Assembly: GCA_038121105.1 (NCBI GenBank)
Contig: JAYONB010000015.1
Coordinates: 1-64,000, forward strand
Reading direction: 5' to 3'
Source of the DNA: CALJDF01 sp038121105
GTDB taxonomy: Bacteria > Pseudomonadota > Alphaproteobacteria > SHVP01
Length of the DNA: 64,000 nucleotides
The notes beneath the pieces are model-generated. The model worked only from the letters and a program-made list of their open reading frames with translations. It was not told the origin of the DNA and searched no databases. Positions 58,138 through 64,000 of this stretch are shown piece after piece (position 1 is the stretch's first letter; each line of letters opens with the position of its first letter). The position numbers were made by a program, and so were the translations under genes.

Positions 58138-58635
58138 TCAGAGGGAGCCGATCGCTAGGCATGACGCCACAACCAACGTGAGCGGCCAGCGGAGCCTCGG
58201 GTACCACTCCGGTGCATGTCCCTTGCTGCTCAGACGAATGTCCATGGCGAGGACAAGAAGGTAGCCGGCGGCCAGGACTAGCAAGCCTGTGTGGTGAGGG
58301 AGCAAGAGAAGCGCCGCCCACCCACCGAGCGAGGGCAGGACGCTTAAGGGCAGAACGTGCCGGCCCGTATTAGGGGCGCCTCCATCTTGAATCGCCATGC
58401 CCCATTGAATACCGCCCAAGAAAGAAAGGATGATCGCACCATAGGTTGCCAGCGCTAGAACGAGGCTTTTCCGCAATGGGTCCTCAGCGAACAAGGTGCC
58501 TGCCGAGAGAAAAACAAATGGCAGCAACCCTAGCGCCCCGAGCACAAGCGGTAAGCGGGGCACAGCGTTCATGCTGCCGAAGCGTGCCGGTGCCGGGTCA
58601 TTCCTTTTTGTCTTATCGGCAGGTTCACTTACCAA
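58138..58635 (-). CDS. DUF3429 membrane protein
   Basis: Up to 165 residues with four or five membrane segments: LPLVLGALGLLPFVFLSAG, a second with YGAIILSFLGGIQWGMAI (the family signature), and two or three more. A TTG at 58635 overlaps the SDR stop; ATG 58572 is a plausible alternative and would remove the hydrophilic N-terminus. Function unknown; commonly beside photo-oxidative stress genes. Confidence 0.82.
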   Translation of the reverse strand: MVSEPADKTKRNDPAPARFGSMNAVPRLPLVLGALGLLPFVFLSAGTLFAEDPLRKSLVLALATYGAIILSFLGGIQWGMAIQDGGAPNTGRHVLPLSVLPSLGGWAALLLLPHHTGLLVLAAGYLLVLAMDIRLSSKGHAPEWYPRLRWPLTLVVASCLAIGSL

Positions 58636-59330
58636 GGTATTGCGTCCCCCCTGTGGTCGAAAAATCCTCCCGAATGTCGTGGCCCTAGGTTGTCGATCAC
58701 ATTCAACAATTGGTCGGCCGCTTCTGTAGGCGGGCGAACCTCAAGGTTGGCCTTGGCGAATGGGGCCGAAAGTTTGCTCTCGACGGTACCGGGATGAAGC
58801 GCGACACAAATCGCTAGGGGTTTCTTCCGTCTAAGTTCCACAGCTGCGGTGCGCACAAACTGATTCAGGGCTGCTTTCGATGATCGGTACCCGTACCACC
58901 CGCCCAATTGGTTGTCGCTGATACTCCCGACCCGCGCTGAAAGTGTTGCAAATACGGATCGTCGGTCTCGTGGCATGAGCGGCAGGAGGTGTTTGATGAG
59001 GATAGCAGGGCCGATCGCGTTGATCTTAAACGCCGTCATCAAGTGTCCCGGGTCCAGCTGATGCCAAGATTTTTCAGGCATCGCGTTGGCATCATGCAGA
59101 TAACCTGTTGCATCAATTGCGAGCGTCAATTCTCCAGGTGAATTGGCGATCTGCTTTGCAAGAGAGGCGATAGACTCTTCCCTGGTTACATCCAGGGATG
59201 GCCGGGACACTGCTAATATCTCTGAAAACGAGCCTCTAGAAGACAAGGCTGCATTCAGAGCGCCGCCTATCGATCCTGTGGCACCGACGATGAGTGCGAT
59301 CGAGTCAGTGCTACGATTCCTGTGTTCCAA
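58629..59330 (-). CDS. Short-chain dehydrogenase/reductase
   Basis: 233 residues. IVGATGSIGGAL near residue 14 binds NAD(P), the catalytic Ser lies in FATLSARVGSISD near 128, and YGYRSSKAALNQF near 145 has the Tyr-x3-Lys pair. The C-terminus FFDHRGDAIPW is like CsgA/C-factor-type SDRs. It overlaps the downstream DUF3429 gene and follows the zinc-ribbon gene by 2 nt. Confidence 0.87.
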   Translation of the reverse strand: MEHRNRSTDSIALIVGATGSIGGALNAALSSRGSFSEILAVSRPSLDVTREESIASLAKQIANSPGELTLAIDATGYLHDANAMPEKSWHQLDPGHLMTAFKINAIGPAILIKHLLPLMPRDRRSVFATLSARVGSISDNQLGGWYGYRSSKAALNQFVRTAAVELRRKKPLAICVALHPGTVESKLSAPFAKANLEVRPPTEAADQLLNVIDNLGPRHSGGFFDHRGDAIPW

Positions 59331-59332
59331 GA

Positions 59333-59533
59333 TTAAGCACAGTCATCTGTTGGGTTCTGCAAACCAATTTGCGGCGCTTCACCATGCAACACGCGGCCAC
59401 AAGAACCACACCGAACTACGCGCTCGGATGGGAACAGACTACCGCGGGTTAACTGACCACAAAAGTCACACTGAACATGCGACTTATAGAAACGTCTGTA
59501 GCTCGTGATCTGGTTTTGCTGGCTGCTGGTCAT
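59333..59533 (-). CDS. Zinc-ribbon miniprotein, 66 residues
   Basis: Two CxxC knuckles, CDFCG near residue 21 and CGSCG near 41, spaced as a treble-clef or rubredoxin-like zinc ribbon. ATG 59533 is taken as start; a longer form from further upstream is possible because the frame is open. It lies tightly between the 100-residue membrane protein and the SDR in the RpoE-linked operon. Family not recognised. Confidence 0.6.
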   Translation of the reverse strand: MTSSQQNQITSYRRFYKSHVQCDFCGQLTRGSLFPSERVVRCGSCGRVLHGEAPQIGLQNPTDDCA

Positions 59534-59567
59534 ACACTTTTGTCTGATCAAAAAAGGACCGAAGTCG

Positions 59568-59870
59568 CTAACCTCCCCAGAGATCGTCATGCGCGGCGGT
59601 GCCGTCACTCCGCACGTAGCGGTCACGTGGCATCGACTGCTTTGCATTCCCGAATGTCCAGCCAGTTATGAACATGCCCAGCAATACCAGAAGATGGAAA
59701 ACAACAAGTTCGCCGAACCAAGCCCAAGTCCCGATGCCGACCGAGAAGATGATCGACCACATGAAGGCGAGCATTGACATGATCTGAAAGCGCTGGACCT
59801 TTGGGAGCCGGCGGAGAGGGTTGCGCTCGGAATCCATTACTGCCCGGTACGGGCTGTCGAACCTAGTCAT
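59568..59870 (-). CDS. Small membrane protein at head of RpoE-linked operon
   Basis: 100 residues: a soluble N-terminus (FDSPYRAVMDSERNPLRRLP), two membrane segments (about 30-52 and 56-72), and a polar tail ending DGTAAHDDLWGG. AGGAGG 6 nt before the ATG is a very strong SD. Directly preceded by an ECF-type promoter. No known function. Confidence 0.75.
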   Translation of the reverse strand: MTRFDSPYRAVMDSERNPLRRLPKVQRFQIMSMLAFMWSIIFSVGIGTWAWFGELVVFHLLVLLGMFITGWTFGNAKQSMPRDRYVRSDGTAAHDDLWGG

Positions 59871-59900
59871 TCGAAACCTCCTCTAGATGACAATTACTAA

Positions 59901-59930
59901 TGGTTACGCCGGAAACAGCGGAATGGATCA
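59901..59930 (-). promoter_or_regulatory. RpoE (ECF) promoter, leftward
   Basis: On the minus strand TGATCC (59930-59925), 18-nt spacer ending CG, then TAACCA (59906-59901), 31 nt before the ATG at 59870. Same -35 and spacing as three other sites in this cluster. Confidence 0.75.
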
Positions 59931-59943
59931 CTACCAAGTGCAA

Positions 59944-59973
59944 TGATCCATCTTGCGAACTCGGACGTAAGTA
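59944..59973 (+). promoter_or_regulatory. RpoE (ECF) promoter, rightward
   Basis: TGATCC (59944-59949), 18-nt spacer ending CG, TAAGTA (59968-59973), 67 nt before the DCC start. It is divergent from the leftward copy, with 13 nt between the two -35 elements. Confidence 0.8.
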
Positions 59974-60040
59974 ATGTTGAGAACGAGAAAAAAGTCAGAG
60001 GAAAGTAGTGCGACAGATAGTCTAAGGAAGCAGTGTTCAC

Positions 60041-60391
60041 GTGTTCTACGACGGTGGCTGTCCGGTTTGTTCGAGAGAAATATCTTTCTACAAATCACTC
60101 CGTGGTGCGGACAAGATTGTTTGGACCGAACTATGTGAACAAGTAGAGCTTCCTGATTCTATTGACAGAGAAAGCGCGCTCAGGCGCATCCACGCGATTG
60201 ATACTAGAGGCGACGTGGTGTCTGGCATCCAGGTCTTCTCTCTGATCTGGTCAAACCTTCCTCGACTAAGGTTTTTGGGTGTTGCCGCGAGACTGCCGAC
60301 CGTCAACTGGGTGCTCGGTGCGCTCTACTGGTTATTCCAAAAACTTCGGCCGATACTGAGAGCGCAACCAAAAAGCGGTCTCGCTAGCTGA
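60041..60391 (+). CDS. DCC family thiol-disulfide oxidoreductase-like protein
   Basis: 116 residues. FYDGGCPVCSREISFY at the N-terminus is the DxxCxxC signature of the DUF393/DCC family, and DTRGDVVSGIQVFSLIW near 55 is the second block. Start is GTG 60041 with AAGGAAG about 10 nt upstream. Driven by its own ECF promoter. DCC proteins are thioredoxin-like; substrates unknown. Confidence 0.87.
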   Translation: MFYDGGCPVCSREISFYKSLRGADKIVWTELCEQVELPDSIDRESALRRIHAIDTRGDVVSGIQVFSLIWSNLPRLRFLGVAARLPTVNWVLGALYWLFQKLRPILRAQPKSGLAS

Positions 60392-60459
60392 CAAAAATAA
60401 GGGAGAGCCTATCAGGTTGGATACAATGAAAATGGTTGTCCTGGGTGAGGTTGCGTTCG

Positions 60460-61113
60460 TTAGTGCTCTGCACGGCGCCGGAGCAACGGATCGATTAATC
60501 GACCGATCGGACCGAGCAGCTTGAGCGGGGCGTTGGTCACGGCGAGGCAATAGCACACGCCATCATCGGTCGCGATGGGCTGATGCCGCACAGTAGGGTC
60601 GGCCTCGGCGAAATCGCCTTTGTTGTAAACAACATCGGAATCATAGAAGGCGCCCGCGATGACGACCGTGTATTCCTCGCCTCGATGGGTATGGCGCGGC
60701 ACCGACGCCCCAGATTGAATGCGAAGCAGTTTAGCGCGATAGCCTGCCTCGTAGGTATCAAGCGCAAATTCCGCGACGCCCCGCGCCACCCGCCGCCACG
60801 GTAGCTTGGCCAAATCACCCGGTACACGCCGCAATAAGGCGTGCGGGAGATCGCTCGGTTCGCTTGGGGATTCTGCGGGCTTCGCCTCGTCGAGACTGGA
60901 CAACGCACGGTCAAGCTCCGCCTCGGTATCCATTGCTGCCGGTGGCAATTCGTCAAGCACGACGCCACCGATCACCTCGAGCTTTTGGACGGCCATGCGG
61001 CACGCCGAGCAGGACGACATATGAACAGCAAACGCCAATGCGACCGGTTCGGGTAAGCCACCCGCGGCATAATCCCCAATAATTTCGAGGCTAGGGTGAT
61101 GCTGACCAGACAT
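60460..61113 (-). CDS. chrR: Zinc-binding anti-sigma factor ChrR
   Basis: 217 residues. The N-terminal anti-sigma domain has His6, His31, Cys35 and Cys38, and the C-terminal cupin domain has His141, His143, Glu147 and His177. All eight zinc ligands fall at the same numbers as in Rhodobacter sphaeroides ChrR. ChrR holds RpoE inactive until singlet oxygen or related stress releases it. The ATG immediately follows the rpoE TAA, with GGAG inside the rpoE end. Confidence 0.96.
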   Translation of the reverse strand: MSGQHHPSLEIIGDYAAGGLPEPVALAFAVHMSSCSACRMAVQKLEVIGGVVLDELPPAAMDTEAELDRALSSLDEAKPAESPSEPSDLPHALLRRVPGDLAKLPWRRVARGVAEFALDTYEAGYRAKLLRIQSGASVPRHTHRGEEYTVVIAGAFYDSDVVYNKGDFAEADPTVRHQPIATDDGVCYCLAVTNAPLKLLGPIGRLIDPLLRRRAEH

Positions 61114-61659
61114 TTACTGCTCCAATCCCTGACGCAATGTCGCAAGCGCCAGACGTATACGCGATTTCACCGTACCGAGCGGCAGGCCGGTCTCGGCAGC
61201 AATGGCACGATGGGGTTTGTCTTCCAAAAACGACATTCTAAGAACGTCAGCCTGCTCGCTGGGTAGCTCATTCATCAACGCCCGTGTGCGCCGGAAGGCA
61301 GCACTGATTTCGGCGCTGTTTTCTTGCGTGGGTTGCATGACCCAGTCGCCTTCCTCGGGCGGATCGGCTTCGGGCCGATTGCGCCGACGGAAGAGATCAA
61401 TGCGCTTATTGCGGCAAATCGTGAAAATCCAGGTTGTTGCGGAAGCTCGCGCCGGATCGTAGGTCTGTGCTGCACGCCAAACGGCTAACATGGTGTCTTG
61501 AACAAGTTCGTCGGCCATGGCCGGGTCCGGCGCGGACTTCAATGCAAATCCTTTGATACGTGGTGCAAAATGGCGGAACAACGTGGCAAAAGCGTTGCGA
61601 TCGCGCCTTTCGGCAATCTGGACGATCAACGCAGAATAATCTGCTTCGTCGTGATCCAT
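61114..61659 (-). CDS. rpoE: ECF sigma factor RpoE (ChrR-controlled, ECF11 type)
   Basis: About 181 residues. Region 2 is AFATLFRHFAPRIKGF near residue 22 and ADELVQDTMLAVWRAAQTYDP near 48 with TWIFTICRNKRIDLFRR near 78. Region 4 is DVLRMSFLEDKPHRAIAAETGLPLGTVKSRIRLAL near 137 (helix-turn-helix). I place the start at ATG 61659 to match Rhodobacter RpoE; the frame is open to 61740. It is co-transcribed with chrR and with fasciclin and DUF3833 upstream, which brings it under its own promoter type. Confidence 0.95.
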   Translation of the reverse strand: MDHDEADYSALIVQIAERRDRNAFATLFRHFAPRIKGFALKSAPDPAMADELVQDTMLAVWRAAQTYDPARASATTWIFTICRNKRIDLFRRRNRPEADPPEEGDWVMQPTQENSAEISAAFRRTRALMNELPSEQADVLRMSFLEDKPHRAIAAETGLPLGTVKSRIRLALATLRQGLEQ

Positions 61660-61742
61660 GATGCGGTGCATACCCGTGCGGCCAATGGCGAGCGCCCAGA
61701 CCGGACGCCGTACTCTCTCATAGGCTAGCGCCTCTACCACAG

Positions 61743-62306
61743 CTAGTTCTTCGCCCCGTTTGTGGCGATGGACGCCACCTGGTGGCCTTCTTTGAGAAAG
61801 AAGATGGTGAGCTGGCCTATTTCAACGCCAAATTTGGTCACGCGGGCACGGTTTATCAAGACACCGCTTTCCTGAAGCCATAGCCAATCATCGAGGCGGA
61901 CACGGAGGGTACGCTCGCCGACCTGCAGATCCATCACGTATGTCCAGTTAAAGGCGTTACCCTCGGCGCCTCCGGTTGCAGTGCCGATCACATCAGCGGC
62001 GCGTCCGTGGTAGGACCCATCGGGTTGCTTCGTCACTGTCCACACCCGCCGATCAGTGCGCCCACTGGTGTAAACGAAGTCCTCTTCGAGAACGAGTGTG
62101 GGATCATTCCAAGTCCCGCGGATGTCGACCGTGAACTGCGCCCGCAGGTTACCAAAGCGGTCCTCGAAGACGCCCCATGCACGCGTTTCGCCGGTAAAGA
62201 AATCTTCGATGACCAGATTGGTTTCGGTGCCTTGAAACGGGCTCAGGTTCATCGTGCCACACGATGCGAGGAAAAAGGTCGAAACGATCAAGAGCAGTGC
62301 ACGCAT
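61743..62306 (-). CDS. DUF3833 lipoprotein
   Basis: 187 residues. Lipoprotein signal MRALLLIVSTFFLASC with lipobox LASC (Cys16), then a lipocalin-like beta protein: FEDRFGNLRAQFTVDIRG, LEEDFVYTSGRTDRRVW, GNAFNWTYVMDLQV, VRLDDWLWLQESGVLINRA. SD GAAGG about 12 nt before the ATG at 62306; the frame is open to 62366, directly after fasciclin. DUF3833 proteins recur in photo-oxidative stress clusters. Confidence 0.87.
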   Translation of the reverse strand: MRALLLIVSTFFLASCGTMNLSPFQGTETNLVIEDFFTGETRAWGVFEDRFGNLRAQFTVDIRGTWNDPTLVLEEDFVYTSGRTDRRVWTVTKQPDGSYHGRAADVIGTATGGAEGNAFNWTYVMDLQVGERTLRVRLDDWLWLQESGVLINRARVTKFGVEIGQLTIFFLKEGHQVASIATNGAKN

Positions 62307-62366
62307 ATTGCGATGTGCCTTCAGTGAAAGGGTGCTCGCGCCCTGCGACGCGAACACCTTTTTCAC

Positions 62367-62855
62367 TTATTGCGGGGGCAAGATCACGCGATCGATCACG
62401 TGAATGACACCATTCGATGCTTCGATGTCAGCAGCGGTCACGGTCGCGTCGTTAATCATCACGCCGCCAGACATGGCATCGACGGCCAGTTCGCCGCCCT
62501 GCAGCGTCGCGACGTTGAGTTTCTTGCCGGCGACATCACCCGCCATTACTTTGCCTGAGATGACGTGGTAGGTAAGGATGGCAACCAATTTCTCTTTGTT
62601 TTCCGGCTTGAGCAGATCCTCAACGGTGCCCTCCGGCAATTTGGCAAACGCCTCGTCGGTCGGGGCAAAAACGGTGAACGGGCCGGGCCCGGACAGTGCA
62701 TCGCCCAACCCGGCAGCCTGCACAGCAGCAACCAGTGTTTTGAACTGACCCGCGTCAACAGCGGTTTCGACCAAATTGGCCGCATTCGCAGCGAACGCCG
62801 AAACAAAAGTGCCGGTAGCGATGACACCTGCAGCAAGAAAGTTTTTGAGTTTCAA
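62367..62855 (-). CDS. Secreted fasciclin (FAS1) domain protein
   Basis: 162 residues, signal peptide to about residue 25 (FAANA), then one FAS1 domain: GPGPFTVFAPTDEAFAKLP near 57 and ILTYHVISGKV near 93, ending NGVIHVIDRVILPP. Start is TTG at 62855 with AGGAGA 7 nt upstream. First gene of the fasciclin-DUF3833-rpoE-chrR operon. Confidence 0.93.
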   Translation of the reverse strand: MKLKNFLAAGVIATGTFVSAFAANAANLVETAVDAGQFKTLVAAVQAAGLGDALSGPGPFTVFAPTDEAFAKLPEGTVEDLLKPENKEKLVAILTYHVISGKVMAGDVAGKKLNVATLQGGELAVDAMSGGVMINDATVTAADIEASNGVIHVIDRVILPPQ

Positions 62856-62908
62856 GGAAGGTCTCCTGGGTAGGGGTTGGACGTTTCATTGTTGAAACGG
62901 TGTACCCA

Positions 62909-62938
62909 GGGATACGGGTCGAGTCGGAGATCGGATCA
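62909..62938 (-). promoter_or_regulatory. RpoE (ECF) promoter of fasciclin-rpoE-chrR operon
   Basis: On the minus strand TGATCC (62938-62933), 18-nt spacer ending CG, TATCCC (62914-62909), 54 nt before the fasciclin start. It would make rpoE autoregulated through its operon. Confidence 0.72.
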
Positions 62939-62961
62939 CCGCCAATAAAATTTTTATGCGG

Positions 62962-62991
62962 TGATCCAGCTCGGTCGGGCGTGCGTATACC
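62962..62991 (+). promoter_or_regulatory. RpoE (ECF) promoter of folE
   Basis: TGATCC (62962-62967), 18-nt spacer ending CG, TATACC (62986-62991). Divergent from the fasciclin promoter; it places transcription start just upstream of 63009. Confidence 0.75.
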
Positions 62992-63008
62992 GGATCTCGT
63001 ACCCTGAA

Positions 63009-63653
63009 ATGGAAACCCGTATGATCCCCGAGAACGTCGCCCTTACTGACAACTTCAAGACGCAACGGCGCATGGCCAGCGGACGTCGGCCAAGTCGGCA
63101 AGCAGCAGAAGACGTTGTGCGGACATTAATTGAGTATGCGGGCGACGACCCGGCACGCGAGGGCTTGGTTGGGACGCCCGACAGGGTAGTGCGGTCGTAT
63201 GACGAGTTTTTTGCGGGCTATTTTGATGATCCGGTCGAGATCTTGGAACGGACGTTTGAGGAGACAGATGGATACGATGAGATGGTTGTGCTAAGAGACA
63301 TCGAACTCGCCAGCCATTGTGAACACCACATGGTTCCGATACTGGGGCGTGCACACATCGCTTATCTACCAGACCGGCGTGTGGTCGGGATCAGCAAATT
63401 GGCGCGTATCCTCGACGTTTTTGCACATCGACTACAGATCCAAGAAAAGCTCACCAGCCAAGTTGCCAAGACGATCGAAACTGTCCTCCAGCCTAGGGGC
63501 GTTGGCGTCGTGATCGAGGCGGCGCACCAATGCATGACCACACGTGGCGTGAATAAAGCCGAGGTCACTATGGTCACCAGCACATTGCTGGGGTGCTTTC
63601 GAAGCGACCCCCAAACGCGGCAAGAGTTTCTGTCAATGGTGCGGCATGGCTGA
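63009..63653 (+). CDS. folE: GTP cyclohydrolase I (FolE)
   Basis: About 214 residues. Zinc Cys/His in ASHCEHHMVPILGRAH near residue 100, GISKLARILDVFAHRLQ near 128, and HQCMTTRGV near 175. Makes dihydroneopterin triphosphate for folates or pterins. ATG 63009 is used; 63021 has the better SD (GGAAA). The frame extends upstream but would cross the promoter. Control by an ECF promoter suggests a stress-linked FolE, possibly feeding a pterin chromophore or cofactor. Confidence 0.93.
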   Translation: METRMIPENVALTDNFKTQRRMASGRRPSRQAAEDVVRTLIEYAGDDPAREGLVGTPDRVVRSYDEFFAGYFDDPVEILERTFEETDGYDEMVVLRDIELASHCEHHMVPILGRAHIAYLPDRRVVGISKLARILDVFAHRLQIQEKLTSQVAKTIETVLQPRGVGVVIEAAHQCMTTRGVNKAEVTMVTSTLLGCFRSDPQTRQEFLSMVRHG

Positions 63654-63843
63654 ACCCACGGCGAAAAATTCCGTCAGTCCTGAACACGAAAGCGAATGCG
63701 AAGAAGTTTTCGTTTTCGACGCGATCGATTTGGACCCTGAGAAGTGCGGCTTCTCCAAACCCCAGACGGCAGCAAAGAGGCCCCGGCTGCTCATTGTACG
63801 TCGCGATTCCGATCGATGGAAAAAGCTTTTGTACGGCCAATGA
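63646..63843 (+). CDS. Small hypothetical protein after folE
   Basis: 65 residues starting inside the folE stop (ATGGCTGA overlap). Acidic first half (PEHESECEEVFVFDAIDLDPEKC), then a basic C-terminus (RPRLLIVRRDSDRWKKLLYG). No known motif. Coupling to folE and absence of overlap with any other real gene support it. Confidence 0.5.
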   Translation: MAEPTAKNSVSPEHESECEEVFVFDAIDLDPEKCGFSKPQTAAKRPRLLIVRRDSDRWKKLLYGQ

Positions 63844-64000
63844 CCCAACACCGCGAACGAAACGCACCAACGACGACCTGCAGCCCACTCTGCAGTTCAT
63901 GGAGGGTAGCCAAAGGCTCGAATGCTTGCTGATCAAGAGCCGAGATCACGTCGCAAATACCTTAACCAGAAACCTAAATGGGAATAATGATGAGCGCTGC
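63844..64000. other. 3' edge, no confirmed gene
   Basis: No supported gene. An ATG at 63986 or 63989 preceded by GGGA reads Met-(Met)-Ser-Ala into the window edge and may be the start of the next gene. Confidence 0.3.

Overview
The window is GC-rich chromosomal DNA from an alphaproteobacterium, probably Rhodospirillales-like. Support for this comes from an Irr-type Fur regulator, RegB/RegA redox kinase genes beside a SCO1 gene, an RpoE/ChrR pair of the photo-oxidative stress type, an intracellular PHA depolymerase, and the order rpsT, dnaA, dnaN, recF, gyrB. A run of exactly 100 N at 46813-46912 shows that this is a draft scaffold.

Layout. 1-7240: 3' end of pnp, a nitronate-monooxygenase-like flavoenzyme, irr, a rubrerythrin/Fe-S protein/DUF3501 module, an SH3 protein and a D-2-hydroxyacid dehydrogenase. 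7242-13940 (minus): ubiE, ubiB, coaBC, dut, an Rrf2 regulator, cysK, moeB-like and dsrE-like genes, largely overlapping. 14042-23310 (plus): mutM, an enoyl-CoA hydratase, rpsT, then a rhodanese coupled to dnaA, followed by dnaN, recF and gyrB. 23314-27004 (minus): three tandem Bcr/CflA-type efflux genes. 27077-36770: a metallopeptidase, a cysteine-cluster protein, phaZ, SCO1, a YbgE-like membrane protein, a divergent CbiB-like protein, a SYLF protein, regB/regA, and hldE/hldD for LPS heptose. 36796-43222: a cupin / nitrile-hydratase-beta-like / isochorismatase / metallo-beta-lactamase cluster, a DASS transporter, nadC and nadA.

43451-49092 is structurally suspect. Three related histidine kinase cores lie close together. 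One is interrupted by the N gap, a CHASE2-PAS-PAS sensor module carries an in-frame stop, and that module abuts, head to head and without any gap, a kinase core that lacks its own N-terminus. Flipping the module would restore a CHASE2-PAS-PAS-kinase order, so misassembly or a real inversion are both open. Just to the left is a 12-codon Pro-containing ORF with a very strong ribosome binding site and no downstream partner gene.

49263-57144 holds membrane and metal-related genes (HupE/UreJ-like, DUF4198), an ATP-grasp enzyme, an aldo-keto reductase fused to RidA, a methyltransferase, a CBS-BON protein and a racemase-like protein, then tRNA-Arg(CCG). From about 57.4 kb the sequence becomes visibly less GC-rich and carries a stress cluster: DUF427, DUF3429, SDR, a zinc-ribbon miniprotein and a membrane protein (minus); a DCC protein (plus); chrR, rpoE, DUF3833 and fasciclin (minus); and folE plus a small ORF (plus). 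Two divergent intergenic regions carry four copies of one promoter pattern, TGATCC-N18-TA, with CG immediately before TA. All four point at this cluster, so it looks like a compact RpoE/ChrR regulon. I regard this cluster with its uncharacterised small proteins as the best functional lead, and the kinase region as the best structural puzzle.
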